Shown piece by piece: positions 16,740-26,064 of a stretch of 64,000 nt of DNA (the first letter of the stretch is position 1; each line of letters starts with the position of its first letter). The position numbers and the translations under genes were made by a program. The notes below the pieces were generated by a model, which was not told the origin of the DNA, ran no database searches, and saw only the letters and a list, made by a program, of their open reading frames with translations. The DNA comes from Rubritalea squalenifaciens DSM 18772 (GTDB taxonomy: Bacteria > Verrucomicrobiota > Verrucomicrobiia > Verrucomicrobiales > Akkermansiaceae). The stretch lies in assembly GCF_900141815.1 (NCBI RefSeq), contig NZ_FQYR01000003.1, positions 434,001 through 498,000 of the forward strand, given 5' to 3'.

Positions 16740-18650
16740 TTAATTAGTGGCTTTGAAATTTTCGTAGGCAGCGCGAACGGCTTCCAGCTCTTCCCATCGT
16801 GAGTAGAGGTGAGAGACTTTATCCTGAGCTTCTTTCAGCTTGGTTTCGTAGTCTTGGTAGTCGTGGGTGTGTTCGGCGTAGAAGTTGGGTTCATTGATGA
16901 CCGCTTCTTGGGTGGCTACCTCCTCCTCAGCAGCAAGAATATCCTCTTCAATTGTCTCAAGCTCTCGCTCTTCTTTCCACTTTAATTTCCTTGGTTCGTC
17001 ACCTTTGTTTTTAGTGGGCTTGGCTTTTTCTTTGCTGGTTGTCAGCTTTTCATAGGCAGCAGCTTGGGCATCTCGTTCCGCTTTCTTTTCCAGATAATAA
17101 TCATAGGAGCCTGGGCTGAAGTGGATCGAGCCGTTATCCTCAAAGGCCAAGATGCCTGTGCATACTCGATTCAGGAAAAATCGGTCGTGCGATACCACGA
17201 GAACGCTGCCCTCGAAGTGTGCCAAAGCTTCCTCCAGCAGGCGGAGGGTATTCAGGTCTAAGTCGTTTGTAGGTTCGTCAAGTACCAGTACATTACCGCC
17301 TTTCTTAAGAATTTTCGCGAGAAGGACTCGGGATCGTTCACCACCTGAGAGGAGTTCAATCTTAGTGTTGATTCGTTCGTCACTGAAAAGGAATCGTTTG
17401 AGGTAAGCTCGAAGACCCAGGGTTTCATCGCCGAGTTTTACGTACTCCTGACCCTCTCCAACTTCGTCGAAAATCGATTTCTGGTCATCGAGTAGCAGGC
17501 GGTTTTGATCCACGTAATTGATCTCGGTACGAGCTCCGATGTGGACGCTCCCGGTATCAGGCTCCGTGAATCCTAAAAGTGTTTTGATGAGGGTAGATTT
17601 TCCCATGCCATTGCGGCCCACAATGCCGATTCGCTCGCCAGGCTCTAGTTTGAAATCCAGATTACGGAATAGGACTCGATCGCCAATGGATTTGCTCAGC
17701 CCTTCAGCTTCGATGACTCGATTGGGGAGTTTGAGGGCGGGGGGGATGATGAGGTCTACATCAATTTCTTTTTCTGGAGGAGCTTGGTCGGCAATCTCGA
17801 AATACTTGTCGAGTCTGTCTCGAGATTTGGTGCGGCGTGCAGATGGCCGGCGGCGCACCCATTCGAGTTCTTTCTTAAGGAAGCGTTGGCGTTTATGCTC
17901 GTTGGTGGCTTCGATGGCCATGCGCTCAGCACGGGAAACCAAGTAGTCGGTATAGTTGCCGTCGTAGGCGATGCATTTGCCGCGAGCGATTTCGACAATT
18001 TTTGTCGCGATGCGGTCCAAGAAATAGCGATCGTGTGTCACAAAGAGGCAAGTTCCGGTATATCTCGACAGGTAGATTTCCAGCCATTCAATCGAGCCAG
18101 TATCTAGGTGGTTTGTAGGTTCGTCTAGGATGAGGAAGTCAGGCTGTGCCAGAAGAGCTCTTGCTAGGGCTACACGTCTTTTTTCGCCTCCAGAAAGGGT
18201 GGAGATGATGCGTTCAGGGTCTGGAGCATGCAGGTTGCTCAGCAGGGAAGTGGCTCGTGAATCGATAGTCCAGCCATCAAAGTGATTGATCTTCTCCATG
18301 AGGTCGGCGCCTCTTTTGGTGGTGGGGTCGCAGCTCTCGTACTCAGCAATGAGGTCCTGTACATACTGGGCACCAGATAAGGTGGCTTCTAATACCGTGG
18401 CGTCTTCAGGGAGTTCAAAGTTCTGAGGCAGGTAGCCGATCACCAAATCGTTACGCGTGGTGTACTCTCCGCTGTCTGGATCATCTGCGCGTGCGCAGAT
18501 TTTCATGAAGGTGGATTTGCCCGAGCCATTGCGCCCGACCAGACCAATGCGTTCACCTGCATGAATGGCGAGGGTAGCCCCGTCTAGCACGGTGTGATGC
18601 GAGTAGCGGACGGTGAGTTCAGATGCGCTGGCGATTGCTGGTTCGGACAT
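16740..18650 (-). CDS. ABC-F family ATPase (Uup-like)
   Basis: Soluble tandem ABC ATPase, 636 residues from ATG 18650; ATG 18671 would add 7. First nucleotide site GRNGSGKS (39-46) with LSGGEKRR and LILDEPTNHLD; second site GRNGMGKS with LSGGERSR and LVLDEPTNDLD. A charged linker joins the domains (ELEWVRRRPSARR). The C-terminal ~90 residues are a predicted coiled coil (KWKEERELETIEEDI onward), as in Uup, which fits a ribosome- or branched-DNA-associated role instead of transport; there are no membrane segments. No antibiotic-resistance inference is justified from sequence. Confidence 0.87.
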   Translation of the reverse strand: MSEPAIASASELTVRYSHHTVLDGATLAIHAGERIGLVGRNGSGKSTFMKICARADDPDSGEYTTRNDLVIGYLPQNFELPEDATVLEATLSGAQYVQDLIAEYESCDPTTKRGADLMEKINHFDGWTIDSRATSLLSNLHAPDPERIISTLSGGEKRRVALARALLAQPDFLILDEPTNHLDTGSIEWLEIYLSRYTGTCLFVTHDRYFLDRIATKIVEIARGKCIAYDGNYTDYLVSRAERMAIEATNEHKRQRFLKKELEWVRRRPSARRTKSRDRLDKYFEIADQAPPEKEIDVDLIIPPALKLPNRVIEAEGLSKSIGDRVLFRNLDFKLEPGERIGIVGRNGMGKSTLIKTLLGFTEPDTGSVHIGARTEINYVDQNRLLLDDQKSIFDEVGEGQEYVKLGDETLGLRAYLKRFLFSDERINTKIELLSGGERSRVLLAKILKKGGNVLVLDEPTNDLDLNTLRLLEEALAHFEGSVLVVSHDRFFLNRVCTGILAFEDNGSIHFSPGSYDYYLEKKAERDAQAAAYEKLTTSKEKAKPTKNKGDEPRKLKWKEERELETIEEDILAAEEEVATQEAVINEPNFYAEHTHDYQDYETKLKEAQDKVSHLYSRWEELEAVRAAYENFKATN

Positions 18651-18837
18651 ATGTCCGCGCAAACTAATCATGATTCTCTACTCAGGAAACCCTAAATCGA
18701 GTGGATTTCGTTTTTATCTAAAACTGAGATTAGCGTTAACATATTGCATTGATTTATGACGCAAATAATTAACGATTTGAGGTCGATAGGTGAGATTTCA
18801 CTGTTCGGTAGGCAATTTTTACGTACTGTGACAAACT

Positions 18838-19983
18838 ATGCAAGGTAAGCGAGTAATCGGAGTCCTGATGGATTGGTACAGACCTGATGTGATTTCAGGT
18901 GCTCTGGCATTCTGTTCTGGTCGTGATGATCTGGCATTGGATGTGCGCTGGGCAATGCGTGCAGACTGGGTAAACAGAGAGGTTCTCGAAAATTGGCATG
19001 GAGTGATCAGTCATATTTATGATGCCAAAGCGGTAAAAGAGATCCTGGAAGAAATAGATCTGCCCAGAGTGGAGCTGAATGTGGCTACCGAGCACAAACA
19101 CAGAATTCTCACTGATTATGCTGCTTGTGCAGAGATGATGGTAGAAGAGTTGGCTGAGGCGGGGTGCAATGTCGTCTTCATGGGAAAGGTGAATCCAGCT
19201 AACATAATGCATCACCAGCTCTTTGAAGGCGCAATGAAGGCTGTGGAAAAGTATCCGGATATGAGATTCGAGTACTTTTCCAAGGAAGAGAGCTCGTCAA
19301 TGGGGCAGCATTTCTTGGATCTGGCCTGCAGAATTAAAGAATTGTGTGATGATGGAAAGGTAGGATTTATCTCGCCGCATACTGGTGTGGTGCACACGGT
19401 TGAGGAGTATTTGCTTGGTTTTGGGATTCGAATTCCTGAGCAGGTGGCACTGATCTCTTTAGCAAAAGATGCGCAAAAGCCTGAAGAGCTGGCTCCGGTG
19501 CCAGTCTCGACGATCGAGCTGGATCACTGGACCAAGGGCTATCAGGGGGCGAAGTTGATCAATCATATCCTGCGTGGCAGGGTCAATGGGAACAGTGAAG
19601 AATCAATTCCTCCTATTGGAGTGCAGCGCAGAGCCAGTACTGGTGCGACAGCAGAGAAAGATCCCTATGTTGATCGCCTGTTAGAATTGATTCAGCAATC
19701 TGCCCATACTCCGGTAAGTGTTGGTGATTTGGTGAAACGATGCGGTCTTAGCCGTCGACCACTTGAGCAGAGGTTCATGAAGGAGACAGGGATGTCTATT
19801 TTGGAAGTGCTCAACGATACACGAATCAAAATTGCGCAGAAGATGCTGCGTGAGACAGGTTCTACATTGGAGGAAGTTGCAGAAGCTTCAGGGTTTACTT
19901 CTGCACCTTATTTCTCAAGAGCATTCAAGCGTGAGACGGGGATGACTCCGGGAAGCTACCGCTCGAAACACAAAGTCAGATAA
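18838..19983 (+). CDS. XylR-type AraC-family transcriptional regulator
   Basis: 381 residues. Residues ~5-270 form a periplasmic-binding-protein-like (LacI-type) effector domain (GVLMDWYRPDV, then VGFISPHTGV and VALISLAKD), and the last ~100 residues are an AraC double helix-turn-helix (DLVKRCGLSRRPLEQRF; EVAEASGFTSAPYFSRAFKRETGMTP). This arrangement is that of E. coli XylR, a sugar-responsive activator; such regulators are abundant in Verrucomicrobiota. Its targets are not clear: no sugar operon is adjacent. Divergent from the ABC-F gene, followed by its own terminator. Confidence 0.85.
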   Translation: MQGKRVIGVLMDWYRPDVISGALAFCSGRDDLALDVRWAMRADWVNREVLENWHGVISHIYDAKAVKEILEEIDLPRVELNVATEHKHRILTDYAACAEMMVEELAEAGCNVVFMGKVNPANIMHHQLFEGAMKAVEKYPDMRFEYFSKEESSSMGQHFLDLACRIKELCDDGKVGFISPHTGVVHTVEEYLLGFGIRIPEQVALISLAKDAQKPEELAPVPVSTIELDHWTKGYQGAKLINHILRGRVNGNSEESIPPIGVQRRASTGATAEKDPYVDRLLELIQQSAHTPVSVGDLVKRCGLSRRPLEQRFMKETGMSILEVLNDTRIKIAQKMLRETGSTLEEVAEASGFTSAPYFSRAFKRETGMTPGSYRSKHKVR

Positions 19984-20008
19984 GTTTAAAGCTATACTAA
20001 TTATGATG

Positions 20009-20043
20009 ATCGCCGGATGGGAGTGCCATCTGGCGATTTTTTT
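20009..20043 (+). terminator. Terminator after the XylR-type regulator
   Basis: atcgccggatgg / ccatctggcgat stem (one mismatch-tolerant pair) with loop gagtg, then seven T. Confidence 0.85.
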
Positions 20044-20130
20044 GTCTCAGCGGGTTAAGTGATGATTACAGAATCTTTTGCTTTTGGGGATTGATTGTTG
20101 GCAATCGGGAAGTAGGGTTCGCGCTCTTCT

Positions 20131-22857
20131 ATGGATAGAGCAGCGATTATTCCAGGTCAGCGGTGGGTGAGTGATTCGGAACCTGAAATGGGTTTGGGAA
20201 TGATTCTCAGGGTAGAGCATGCGACGCTTGAGGTGTTATTCCCGGCTGCCGAGGAAACACGTTGTTATGCACTGGAGTCAGCTCCTCTCCGCCGAGTGAT
20301 TTATAAGGTGGGTGAAGTCATTGTCACACACGATGGGAAGGAATTAGAAGTGTCTTCTCTATCAGAAGCTGATGGAATTGTTACTTATCAAACTGAGGAG
20401 GGAGATATCCCAGAGGCTCAGTTGTCAGATACCATGGGCTTCAATATGCCTCATGATCGTCTCTATGGAGGCCAAGTGGATGAAGACCATGTCTATAGGC
20501 TCAGAGCTGAGGCCCTCTATAGACAAAACGATATTCGTAAATCGCCTCTAAGGGGGTATTTGGGAGGTAGGACCGATCTCTTGCCTCACCAGCTCTCGAT
20601 CGTTAGTGAAGTGGCAAAGCGCTTGAGTCCTAGAGTTCTACTGGCTGATGAAGTGGGGCTTGGGAAGACCATTGAGGCTTGTATGATCATGCACAGGCTT
20701 CACCTCACTGGGCGTGCCAACCGAGTCTTGATTTTGCTGCCAGAGCCATTGATTAACCAGTGGTTCGTAGAGTTACTTCGCCGCTTCAATATGCTTTTCA
20801 GCATCTTTTATGAAGGCCGCTGTGCTTCCATAGAAGAGAATGACCCTGAAGCTAATCCGTTTCTGGATAGTCAGCTCGTCATAGCGAGTGTGGATTTCTT
20901 GGCATCCAATGAGCGACGTGCGGAGCAGGCCAAAGAAGCAGGCTGGGATCTGTTGATTGTCGATGAAGCTCATCACTTGAGCTGGTCACAGGACGAAGTG
21001 AGTGCTGAGTATGAGATGGTCGAAGGCTTGGCCTCTACGGTCGAGAGTGTTTTGCTGCTGACAGCAACTCCTCAGCAGCTGGGCCAAGAAGGTCATTTTG
21101 CGCGACTACGTTTGCTCGATCCAGAGAGGTTTAATGACTTAGATAGTTTCATTGCTGAGTCCGAGAAGTATGAGGAAGTAGCCACGGTGGTGGAACAAAT
21201 CGAGAATGGAGACTCAGTCGACCTGTCTCAGTTCTCGGATCATTCCTCACAAGTCAAGGAATTGGCTGAGAAACTGGATTCTGGCGATGAAAGTGCACGT
21301 GCCTCTCTTGTGGAAAGTTTACTTGATGGTTTTGGTACGGGCCGTGTGATGTTTAGAAATACACGCTCTAGTCTAACAGGGTTTCCTGAGAGGCAGGCTC
21401 ATCTGGTGGAGTTGGATGGGGACGAGTTTGAGGAGAAGATTTCATGGCTGGTAGGTTTATTGAATGAGCTGGGCGACGAGAAGGTGCTGCTGATCTGTGA
21501 AACTAAAGAGATGGTCGAGGAGATCTCCGAGGCGCTTCTTACGGAGGTTCAGGTGAATGTTGCTCATTTCCATGAGGAGTTGAGTCTTTTGCAGCGTGAT
21601 CGTAATGCCGCTTACTTTGCTGAGGAGGAGGGGGCGCGAGTTCTGCTCTGTTCAGAGATTGGTAGTGAGGGCCGAAACTTCCAGTTTGCTCATCACTTGG
21701 TTCTCTTTGATCTGCCGAAAGATCCTGAGCTTCTGGAGCAGCGAATCGGGCGACTCGACCGGATTGGGCAAACCAGCACCATTCATATTCATGTGCCTTA
21801 TGCCCTTGAAAGCTCAGGAGAGTTATGGGCGCGATGGTATCATGAAGGTCTGGGTGCTCTGGAACAAAACGTGCATGGAGCTACAGAAATCTTTCAGGTT
21901 TTTGAGGACGAGTTGCTCGATCTCGAGGAATCATTTGATGAAGACGATGTCGAGCGTTTGATTGAAGCTACAGTAGAGCAAAGGGAGACAGTTGGCCAGA
22001 GGTTGGCTGGTGGTTATGATCGTCTGCTGGAGCTTAACTCTTATCACCCGGCTGAGGCAAAGGCGGTCATTAAGAAACTACAGGCGGCAGATGCAGATCC
22101 TCATTTTGAGGAGTTTCTAGTACGCATGTTAGATTACTTTGGTCTCGATGTAGAGGACCTGAGTGATCGTACCTACTTCATCAAGCCCGGGAACCTCATT
22201 ACCGATGCCTTTCCTAACATTCCTGATGAAGGGGTGAGCGTTACCTTTGATCGTGCCAAGGCGCTTGCTCGTGAAGAGATGACTTTCATGACTTGGGATC
22301 ACCCAATTGCAAGGGCTTGCTTCGATCTCTTCCTGGGATCCGAATCAGGTAATGCCACCTTTGGTGTTTGGGAGAAGAATGGAGAGAAGGGGATCCTTAT
22401 GGAGGAGTACTTTGTGATCGAAGTGATTGCGCCGAGCGACTTGCATATCGATCGTTTCCTGCCGGCCACTCCAATACGAGTGGTGGTAGATCACAACGGT
22501 GCGGACCTCTCCAATGAGAAGGCCCTACTCAATGCCAAACTCAGAAAAGGAGGGTTGCGCAAACTACTCGCAAAACCAGTGGTGAAACAGCATTTGGTGC
22601 CAAAGATGCTAGATCAGCTAGAATCGCTTGCTAAGGCTCAAATGCCTGCAGTCATTGATGGTGCCAGGAAAGAGATGAAGAAACAGCTCAGGGCTGAGAT
22701 TAGACGCATCAAAGCCTTGGCTGCAGTTAATCCAATGATTGGAGAAGAAGAGATAGAGGCACTTGAGAATCATATGAAGGTGCTGGATGAAGCGATTCAG
22801 TCAGCACGCCTGAGACCTGATGCACTGCGTATGGTTTGGATTGAGCCCACACGCTGA
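20131..22857 (+). CDS. rapA: RapA-like SWI2/SNF2 RNA polymerase-associated ATPase
   Basis: 908 residues (E. coli RapA 968). N-terminal ~110 residues are Tudor-like beta domains beginning PGQRWVSDSEPEMGLG, as in RapA. Helicase motifs: LLPHQLSIV, DEVGLGKT (173-180), DEAH (278-281), LLLTATPQQ, and the second lobe ending RIGRLDRIGQT. The C-terminal third has the RapA spacer/Rpb-binding look, closing in basic helices. The enzyme recycles RNA polymerase from stalled post-termination complexes. It is followed after 30 bp by a LysE-type exporter. Best known from gammaproteobacteria; its presence here suggests wider spread or old transfer. Confidence 0.87.
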   Translation: MDRAAIIPGQRWVSDSEPEMGLGMILRVEHATLEVLFPAAEETRCYALESAPLRRVIYKVGEVIVTHDGKELEVSSLSEADGIVTYQTEEGDIPEAQLSDTMGFNMPHDRLYGGQVDEDHVYRLRAEALYRQNDIRKSPLRGYLGGRTDLLPHQLSIVSEVAKRLSPRVLLADEVGLGKTIEACMIMHRLHLTGRANRVLILLPEPLINQWFVELLRRFNMLFSIFYEGRCASIEENDPEANPFLDSQLVIASVDFLASNERRAEQAKEAGWDLLIVDEAHHLSWSQDEVSAEYEMVEGLASTVESVLLLTATPQQLGQEGHFARLRLLDPERFNDLDSFIAESEKYEEVATVVEQIENGDSVDLSQFSDHSSQVKELAEKLDSGDESARASLVESLLDGFGTGRVMFRNTRSSLTGFPERQAHLVELDGDEFEEKISWLVGLLNELGDEKVLLICETKEMVEEISEALLTEVQVNVAHFHEELSLLQRDRNAAYFAEEEGARVLLCSEIGSEGRNFQFAHHLVLFDLPKDPELLEQRIGRLDRIGQTSTIHIHVPYALESSGELWARWYHEGLGALEQNVHGATEIFQVFEDELLDLEESFDEDDVERLIEATVEQRETVGQRLAGGYDRLLELNSYHPAEAKAVIKKLQAADADPHFEEFLVRMLDYFGLDVEDLSDRTYFIKPGNLITDAFPNIPDEGVSVTFDRAKALAREEMTFMTWDHPIARACFDLFLGSESGNATFGVWEKNGEKGILMEEYFVIEVIAPSDLHIDRFLPATPIRVVVDHNGADLSNEKALLNAKLRKGGLRKLLAKPVVKQHLVPKMLDQLESLAKAQMPAVIDGARKEMKKQLRAEIRRIKALAAVNPMIGEEEIEALENHMKVLDEAIQSARLRPDALRMVWIEPTR

Positions 22858-22887
22858 TCTGATTGACTTTGGGGCAAGGTCTGTGGA

Positions 22888-23529
22888 ATGGATCTCTCTG
22901 CAGTGATTTCAGAATGGATGGCTTTTGCAGGTGTGATGGCTTTGGGTCAATTTTCCCCAGGGCCAGATATGCTGCTTCTCACACGTACGGCATTGGCCAA
23001 AGGCTGGAAAGCTGGCTGCGCGACTGCTCTGGGAATTGCCTTGGGGCTTGGCATTCATTCGGCGATAGCTCTTTTCGGGCTTGCTGCTCTTCTCATGCAG
23101 GGGGGTATCGTGTCGATAGGCCTGACTTCTGCGGCCGTATTGTATTTGCTTTGGCTCGGATGGCAGCTTTTCCGGGAAGCCTGGTCGAACCCAGATTTGC
23201 GTATGGGGAATCCAGAGTACAGGTCTGAAGAGTCTTTCTGGAAGTCTTGGCGGCGTGGATTTCTCTGTAACCTGCTGAACCCTAAAGTTGCTGTGTTTTT
23301 GGCTGGGGTGGTAATGCCATTTTTAGGAACTGCTTCAGGGAGCAGCTGGGCATTGGTGCTCTGGCTTACGATTGTTTTTGAGGGAATGATACTATGGTGT
23401 CTGTGGGCTTGTTTGCTGCAAATGAAAGGCGTGAAAGCTGCCTATAAGAGGTTGAGCCGATGGGTGGACGCTCTGTTTGGGGCGATTTTGTGGATATTAG
23501 CCGCATTCTTGATTTCCTCGCTTATCTAG
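22888..23529 (+). CDS. LysE/RhtB family amino-acid exporter
   Basis: 213-residue membrane protein with about six hydrophobic helices. The N-terminal GQFSPGPDMLLLTRTALAKG block (with the conserved P-G-P) and the NLLNPKVAVFLAGVVMPF segment are the LysE/RhtB signatures. Exports amino acids or related small solutes. It starts 30 bp after rapA and its end lies 59 bp before the TonB/TolA-like gene, so the five genes may be one transcript. Confidence 0.87.
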   Translation: MDLSAVISEWMAFAGVMALGQFSPGPDMLLLTRTALAKGWKAGCATALGIALGLGIHSAIALFGLAALLMQGGIVSIGLTSAAVLYLLWLGWQLFREAWSNPDLRMGNPEYRSEESFWKSWRRGFLCNLLNPKVAVFLAGVVMPFLGTASGSSWALVLWLTIVFEGMILWCLWACLLQMKGVKAAYKRLSRWVDALFGAILWILAAFLISSLI

Positions 23530-23588
23530 GGGCGTCGAGGAATATCGGTTGCGTTCCTGGGGCGGATCGTCCAGATTGGTCGCGTTTA

Positions 23589-24815
23589 GTGAGAGGAAAA
23601 TCAAAAAAGCAGGAACTGTTTTGGAAGTGCTGGGGGATATCTGCAGCTCTTCACATGGTTATTTTCTATTTTTTGTTCCTTGGAATTTCTTCTCGTCATT
23701 CGGAATCCAAGCCTGTCGAGGAGATGAAGCCTGCTGAGCCTGATGTGGTCATGAGAATGACTGTACAGCCCATGCCGAAGCCCAAAGCGGTGGCTGTTCC
23801 CAAGCCTCCCAAGGTGGAGCCTCAGGCCAAGCCCATACCCAAGCCGAGCCGGAAGTATGTTCGCACCGATAGCAGTCAGGCGAAAGGAAAGGTTGATCAT
23901 GCCGAATTGATTGGTGAGCATGATACGGTGGCGCGTAGCACGGCAGAGGCTGATGCCAACGCCCCGGATAGAGCTTCGGTAGCTGGCGAGAAGAAAGACT
24001 TTAATCAGCAAGTGGCCAGCAGCTATCAGGACGGCAAGTTGGAGCGTGATTCCATTGCTCAAAAGAAAGTGGAGGAGGTCAACCAGCCACAGCCGGTGCC
24101 ATCCAGGCCACCAGAGAAGAGTCAGCCTGATATCATGAAGGAGCGCGTCTCTGAGAAGGTGGCCAAGTCACCAGAAAAGAAAGAGCTGAGGGATTCACCC
24201 AATAAGGTTGAGGTGACCGAATCTGCCGAGGAAATCGCCCGTCTTGCTGAACTCGCTAAAAAGAAGGCTGAAGAGGAAGAGCAGGAGGAAAAACGACGTC
24301 AGCTAGCCAAGCAAATGGAGGAGGCCCGTAAGGAGAAAGAGAGGCTGGAGCGTGAGCGGGCTGAAATGGAGGCCGCAAAACGCAAAGCTGAGGAGGAGAG
24401 GAAGAAGCAGCTGGCGAAACGTGAGTCAGAAGCTGGCTTCAGGGCGAATACGACAGCAACTCAGAGTCTGGGCTCGATTCGTCGAAAAGGCAGTCAAGCC
24501 TCACTCAATGTAAAATCGACACCCACAGGGCGCTACATGAAAAAAGTCAGTGATAGTGTAGCCAAGGAGTGGTATCGCAGATGTGGAGAGAGAGCGGATC
24601 TTCTACTTCCTGGATCACTCACCATGTACTGGTTTGTGAAGGAAGATGGTACCATTACGCCGCCACAGATCAAAAACCAGGTAGCAGGTGGTGAGATCCA
24701 GAAAGGGATCACCATCCAGTCAATCAATGCGGCTAAAATTCCTCCTATGCCCCAAGCGGTCAAAGATGAGCTCAACGGAGACCCATTGTATTTCCAGATT
24801 AACTTCGAATTCTAA
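23589..24815 (+). CDS. TonB/TolA-like energy-transducing protein
   Basis: 408 residues from a GTG at 23589. A longer open frame reaches 23460 but would overlap lysE by 70 bp and lacks sense; the GTG gives a short basic N-tail (RGKSKK) followed by one membrane anchor (~11-33), the standard TonB/TolA topology. Then come Pro/Lys-rich periplasmic stretches (PKPKAVAVPKPPKV), a long charged coiled coil of ~90 residues (EEEEQEEKRRQLAKQ...), and a C-terminal ~95-residue globular domain (KEWYRRCGERADLLLPG, ending in FQINFEF) like TonB_C/TolA_C. It links the proton motor encoded by the next two genes to the outer membrane. No TolB or Pal gene is adjacent, so TonB or TolA identity is open. Confidence 0.75.
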   Translation: MRGKSKKQELFWKCWGISAALHMVIFYFLFLGISSRHSESKPVEEMKPAEPDVVMRMTVQPMPKPKAVAVPKPPKVEPQAKPIPKPSRKYVRTDSSQAKGKVDHAELIGEHDTVARSTAEADANAPDRASVAGEKKDFNQQVASSYQDGKLERDSIAQKKVEEVNQPQPVPSRPPEKSQPDIMKERVSEKVAKSPEKKELRDSPNKVEVTESAEEIARLAELAKKKAEEEEQEEKRRQLAKQMEEARKEKERLERERAEMEAAKRKAEEERKKQLAKRESEAGFRANTTATQSLGSIRRKGSQASLNVKSTPTGRYMKKVSDSVAKEWYRRCGERADLLLPGSLTMYWFVKEDGTITPPQIKNQVAGGEIQKGITIQSINAAKIPPMPQAVKDELNGDPLYFQINFEF

Positions 24816-24821
24816 ACTATT

Positions 24822-25511
24822 ATGGACACATTATTTACGATTCTAGCTCAGGATGATGCATCATTGTTCGAGAGCATTACCGGTTTCTTCCAGAAGGGGG
24901 GAGTCTTCATGTACATCCTGCTGATTTGTTCTGTAGCATCGATTGCGGTCATTATCTTCAAAGCCATTTTGCTGAGTCAGAATGCAATTCTTCCCAAGTC
25001 GCTCGTAGATAAGTTGAATGCCTACAGTGATCGTGGTGATGAAGCTTCAGCAAATCAGATCAGTAGTGAACTGCAATCAGGAGACAGTGTTCTTCATCGG
25101 CTTTGTAAAGTCGTGGTGGATCGTGCGGAGCACGGCGGAGACGAGGTGCAAGATGCGGTCCAGGCGAATGCCCGTGAGGAGCTGGTAGGTATGCAGAATG
25201 GAGTACAGATTCTTGAAGTGGTCATCGTGATCGCGCCTCTACTGGGCCTCTTGGGAACCGTGAGTGGTATCACGACTGTATTCGACGGATTCGGTAACGT
25301 AGATGAGTCCAAGATGACTCTGATGGCCCGAGGGGTTTCTGAGGCGCTTACGACTACGATTGCAGGTCTGGCTGTAGCGGTTCCCTCAGTGATTGCCCAC
25401 AGTGTCTTCAACCGCAAGATCGAGGCATACTCAGCACGCATGGAAGTGCTGCTGGAGAGATTTACCGGGGCGATGCGTAACCATGGCAAAGGGCAGGATA
25501 GAGCTGCCTAA
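24822..25511 (+). CDS. MotA/TolQ/ExbB proton channel protein
   Basis: 229 residues, three membrane helices. Start helix GGVFMYILLICSVASIAVI, then the hallmark GLLGTVSGITTVFDGF and the EALTTTIAGLAVAVPSVIAH block that form the ring around the ExbD/TolR peptide. Six bases after the TonB/TolA-like gene and 22 bases before exbD, clearly one operon. Converts proton-motive force into movement of the TonB/TolA-like partner. ExbB or TolQ subtype cannot be settled by sequence alone. Confidence 0.88.
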   Translation: MDTLFTILAQDDASLFESITGFFQKGGVFMYILLICSVASIAVIIFKAILLSQNAILPKSLVDKLNAYSDRGDEASANQISSELQSGDSVLHRLCKVVVDRAEHGGDEVQDAVQANAREELVGMQNGVQILEVVIVIAPLLGLLGTVSGITTVFDGFGNVDESKMTLMARGVSEALTTTIAGLAVAVPSVIAHSVFNRKIEAYSARMEVLLERFTGAMRNHGKGQDRAA

Positions 25512-25533
25512 AGCAGGATAATCCTTTGATAAG

Positions 25534-25953
25534 ATGAAATTTGATTATCCAAAAAGGCAGATTCCAGCGATTCCGATCGTTGCCTTGATCGATATTTTGG
25601 TGATTCTGCTGATCTTCTTCATCGTCACGATGCAACCGAAGAAGAAACGTCCGATTCTGGATGTCTCGATGCCTACGGTAACTGAAGTTGAGGTGAAGCA
25701 GATCGTGGAGCCCAGAACGGTCTTGGCGATGTCCCAGAATGGTGAAATCACCTTGGGGCCAGTCAAGATATCCGATGAGAGGCAGTTGGTAAATTACCTG
25801 ACGCTTCTCAAAGAGAATAACCCATACACCAAGCTTGAGCTTGAGCTGGATAAACGAGTCAGGCTTGAGCAGATGATCATGATCTATGAGGCTCTGACCA
25901 AGGCGGGATTCGAAGCGAATCTCCCCACACGTGTGCGTGAAGCTAAGAGCTAG
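25534..25953 (+). CDS. ExbD/TolR family biopolymer transport protein
   Basis: 139 residues. One N-terminal membrane helix with the essential aspartate in ALIDILVILLIFF (D19 by count), then a periplasmic domain of ~95 residues ending in the typical LTKAGFEANLPTRV. Partner of the ExbB/TolQ-like channel immediately upstream. Confidence 0.88.
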   Translation: MKFDYPKRQIPAIPIVALIDILVILLIFFIVTMQPKKKRPILDVSMPTVTEVEVKQIVEPRTVLAMSQNGEITLGPVKISDERQLVNYLTLLKENNPYTKLELELDKRVRLEQMIMIYEALTKAGFEANLPTRVREAKS

Positions 25954-26011
25954 CTTGAGTAAGATTGACGAAATAGGGTAGCCAAGCGAAGTGTTTAGGT
26001 GTAGGGCATTG

Positions 26012-26034
26012 CCATACCGCCTGACGGGGCATGG
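26012..26034 (+). other. Imperfect GC-rich hairpin upstream of def
   Basis: ccat-acc-gcc pairs with gg-gg-catgg across two mismatches with a 5-base loop. It lies ~30 bp ahead of the def start in a 111-bp gap. No known riboswitch fold recognised. Confidence 0.3.
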
Positions 26035-26064
26035 TTTCCTGCGGGCACTACCGAAGTACGAAAT

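Noticed and set aside
23460..23588. Longer N-terminus for the TonB/TolA-like protein
   Set aside because: It would overlap lysE by 70 bp and adds residues with no membrane or signal logic; the GTG at 23589 gives normal topology.
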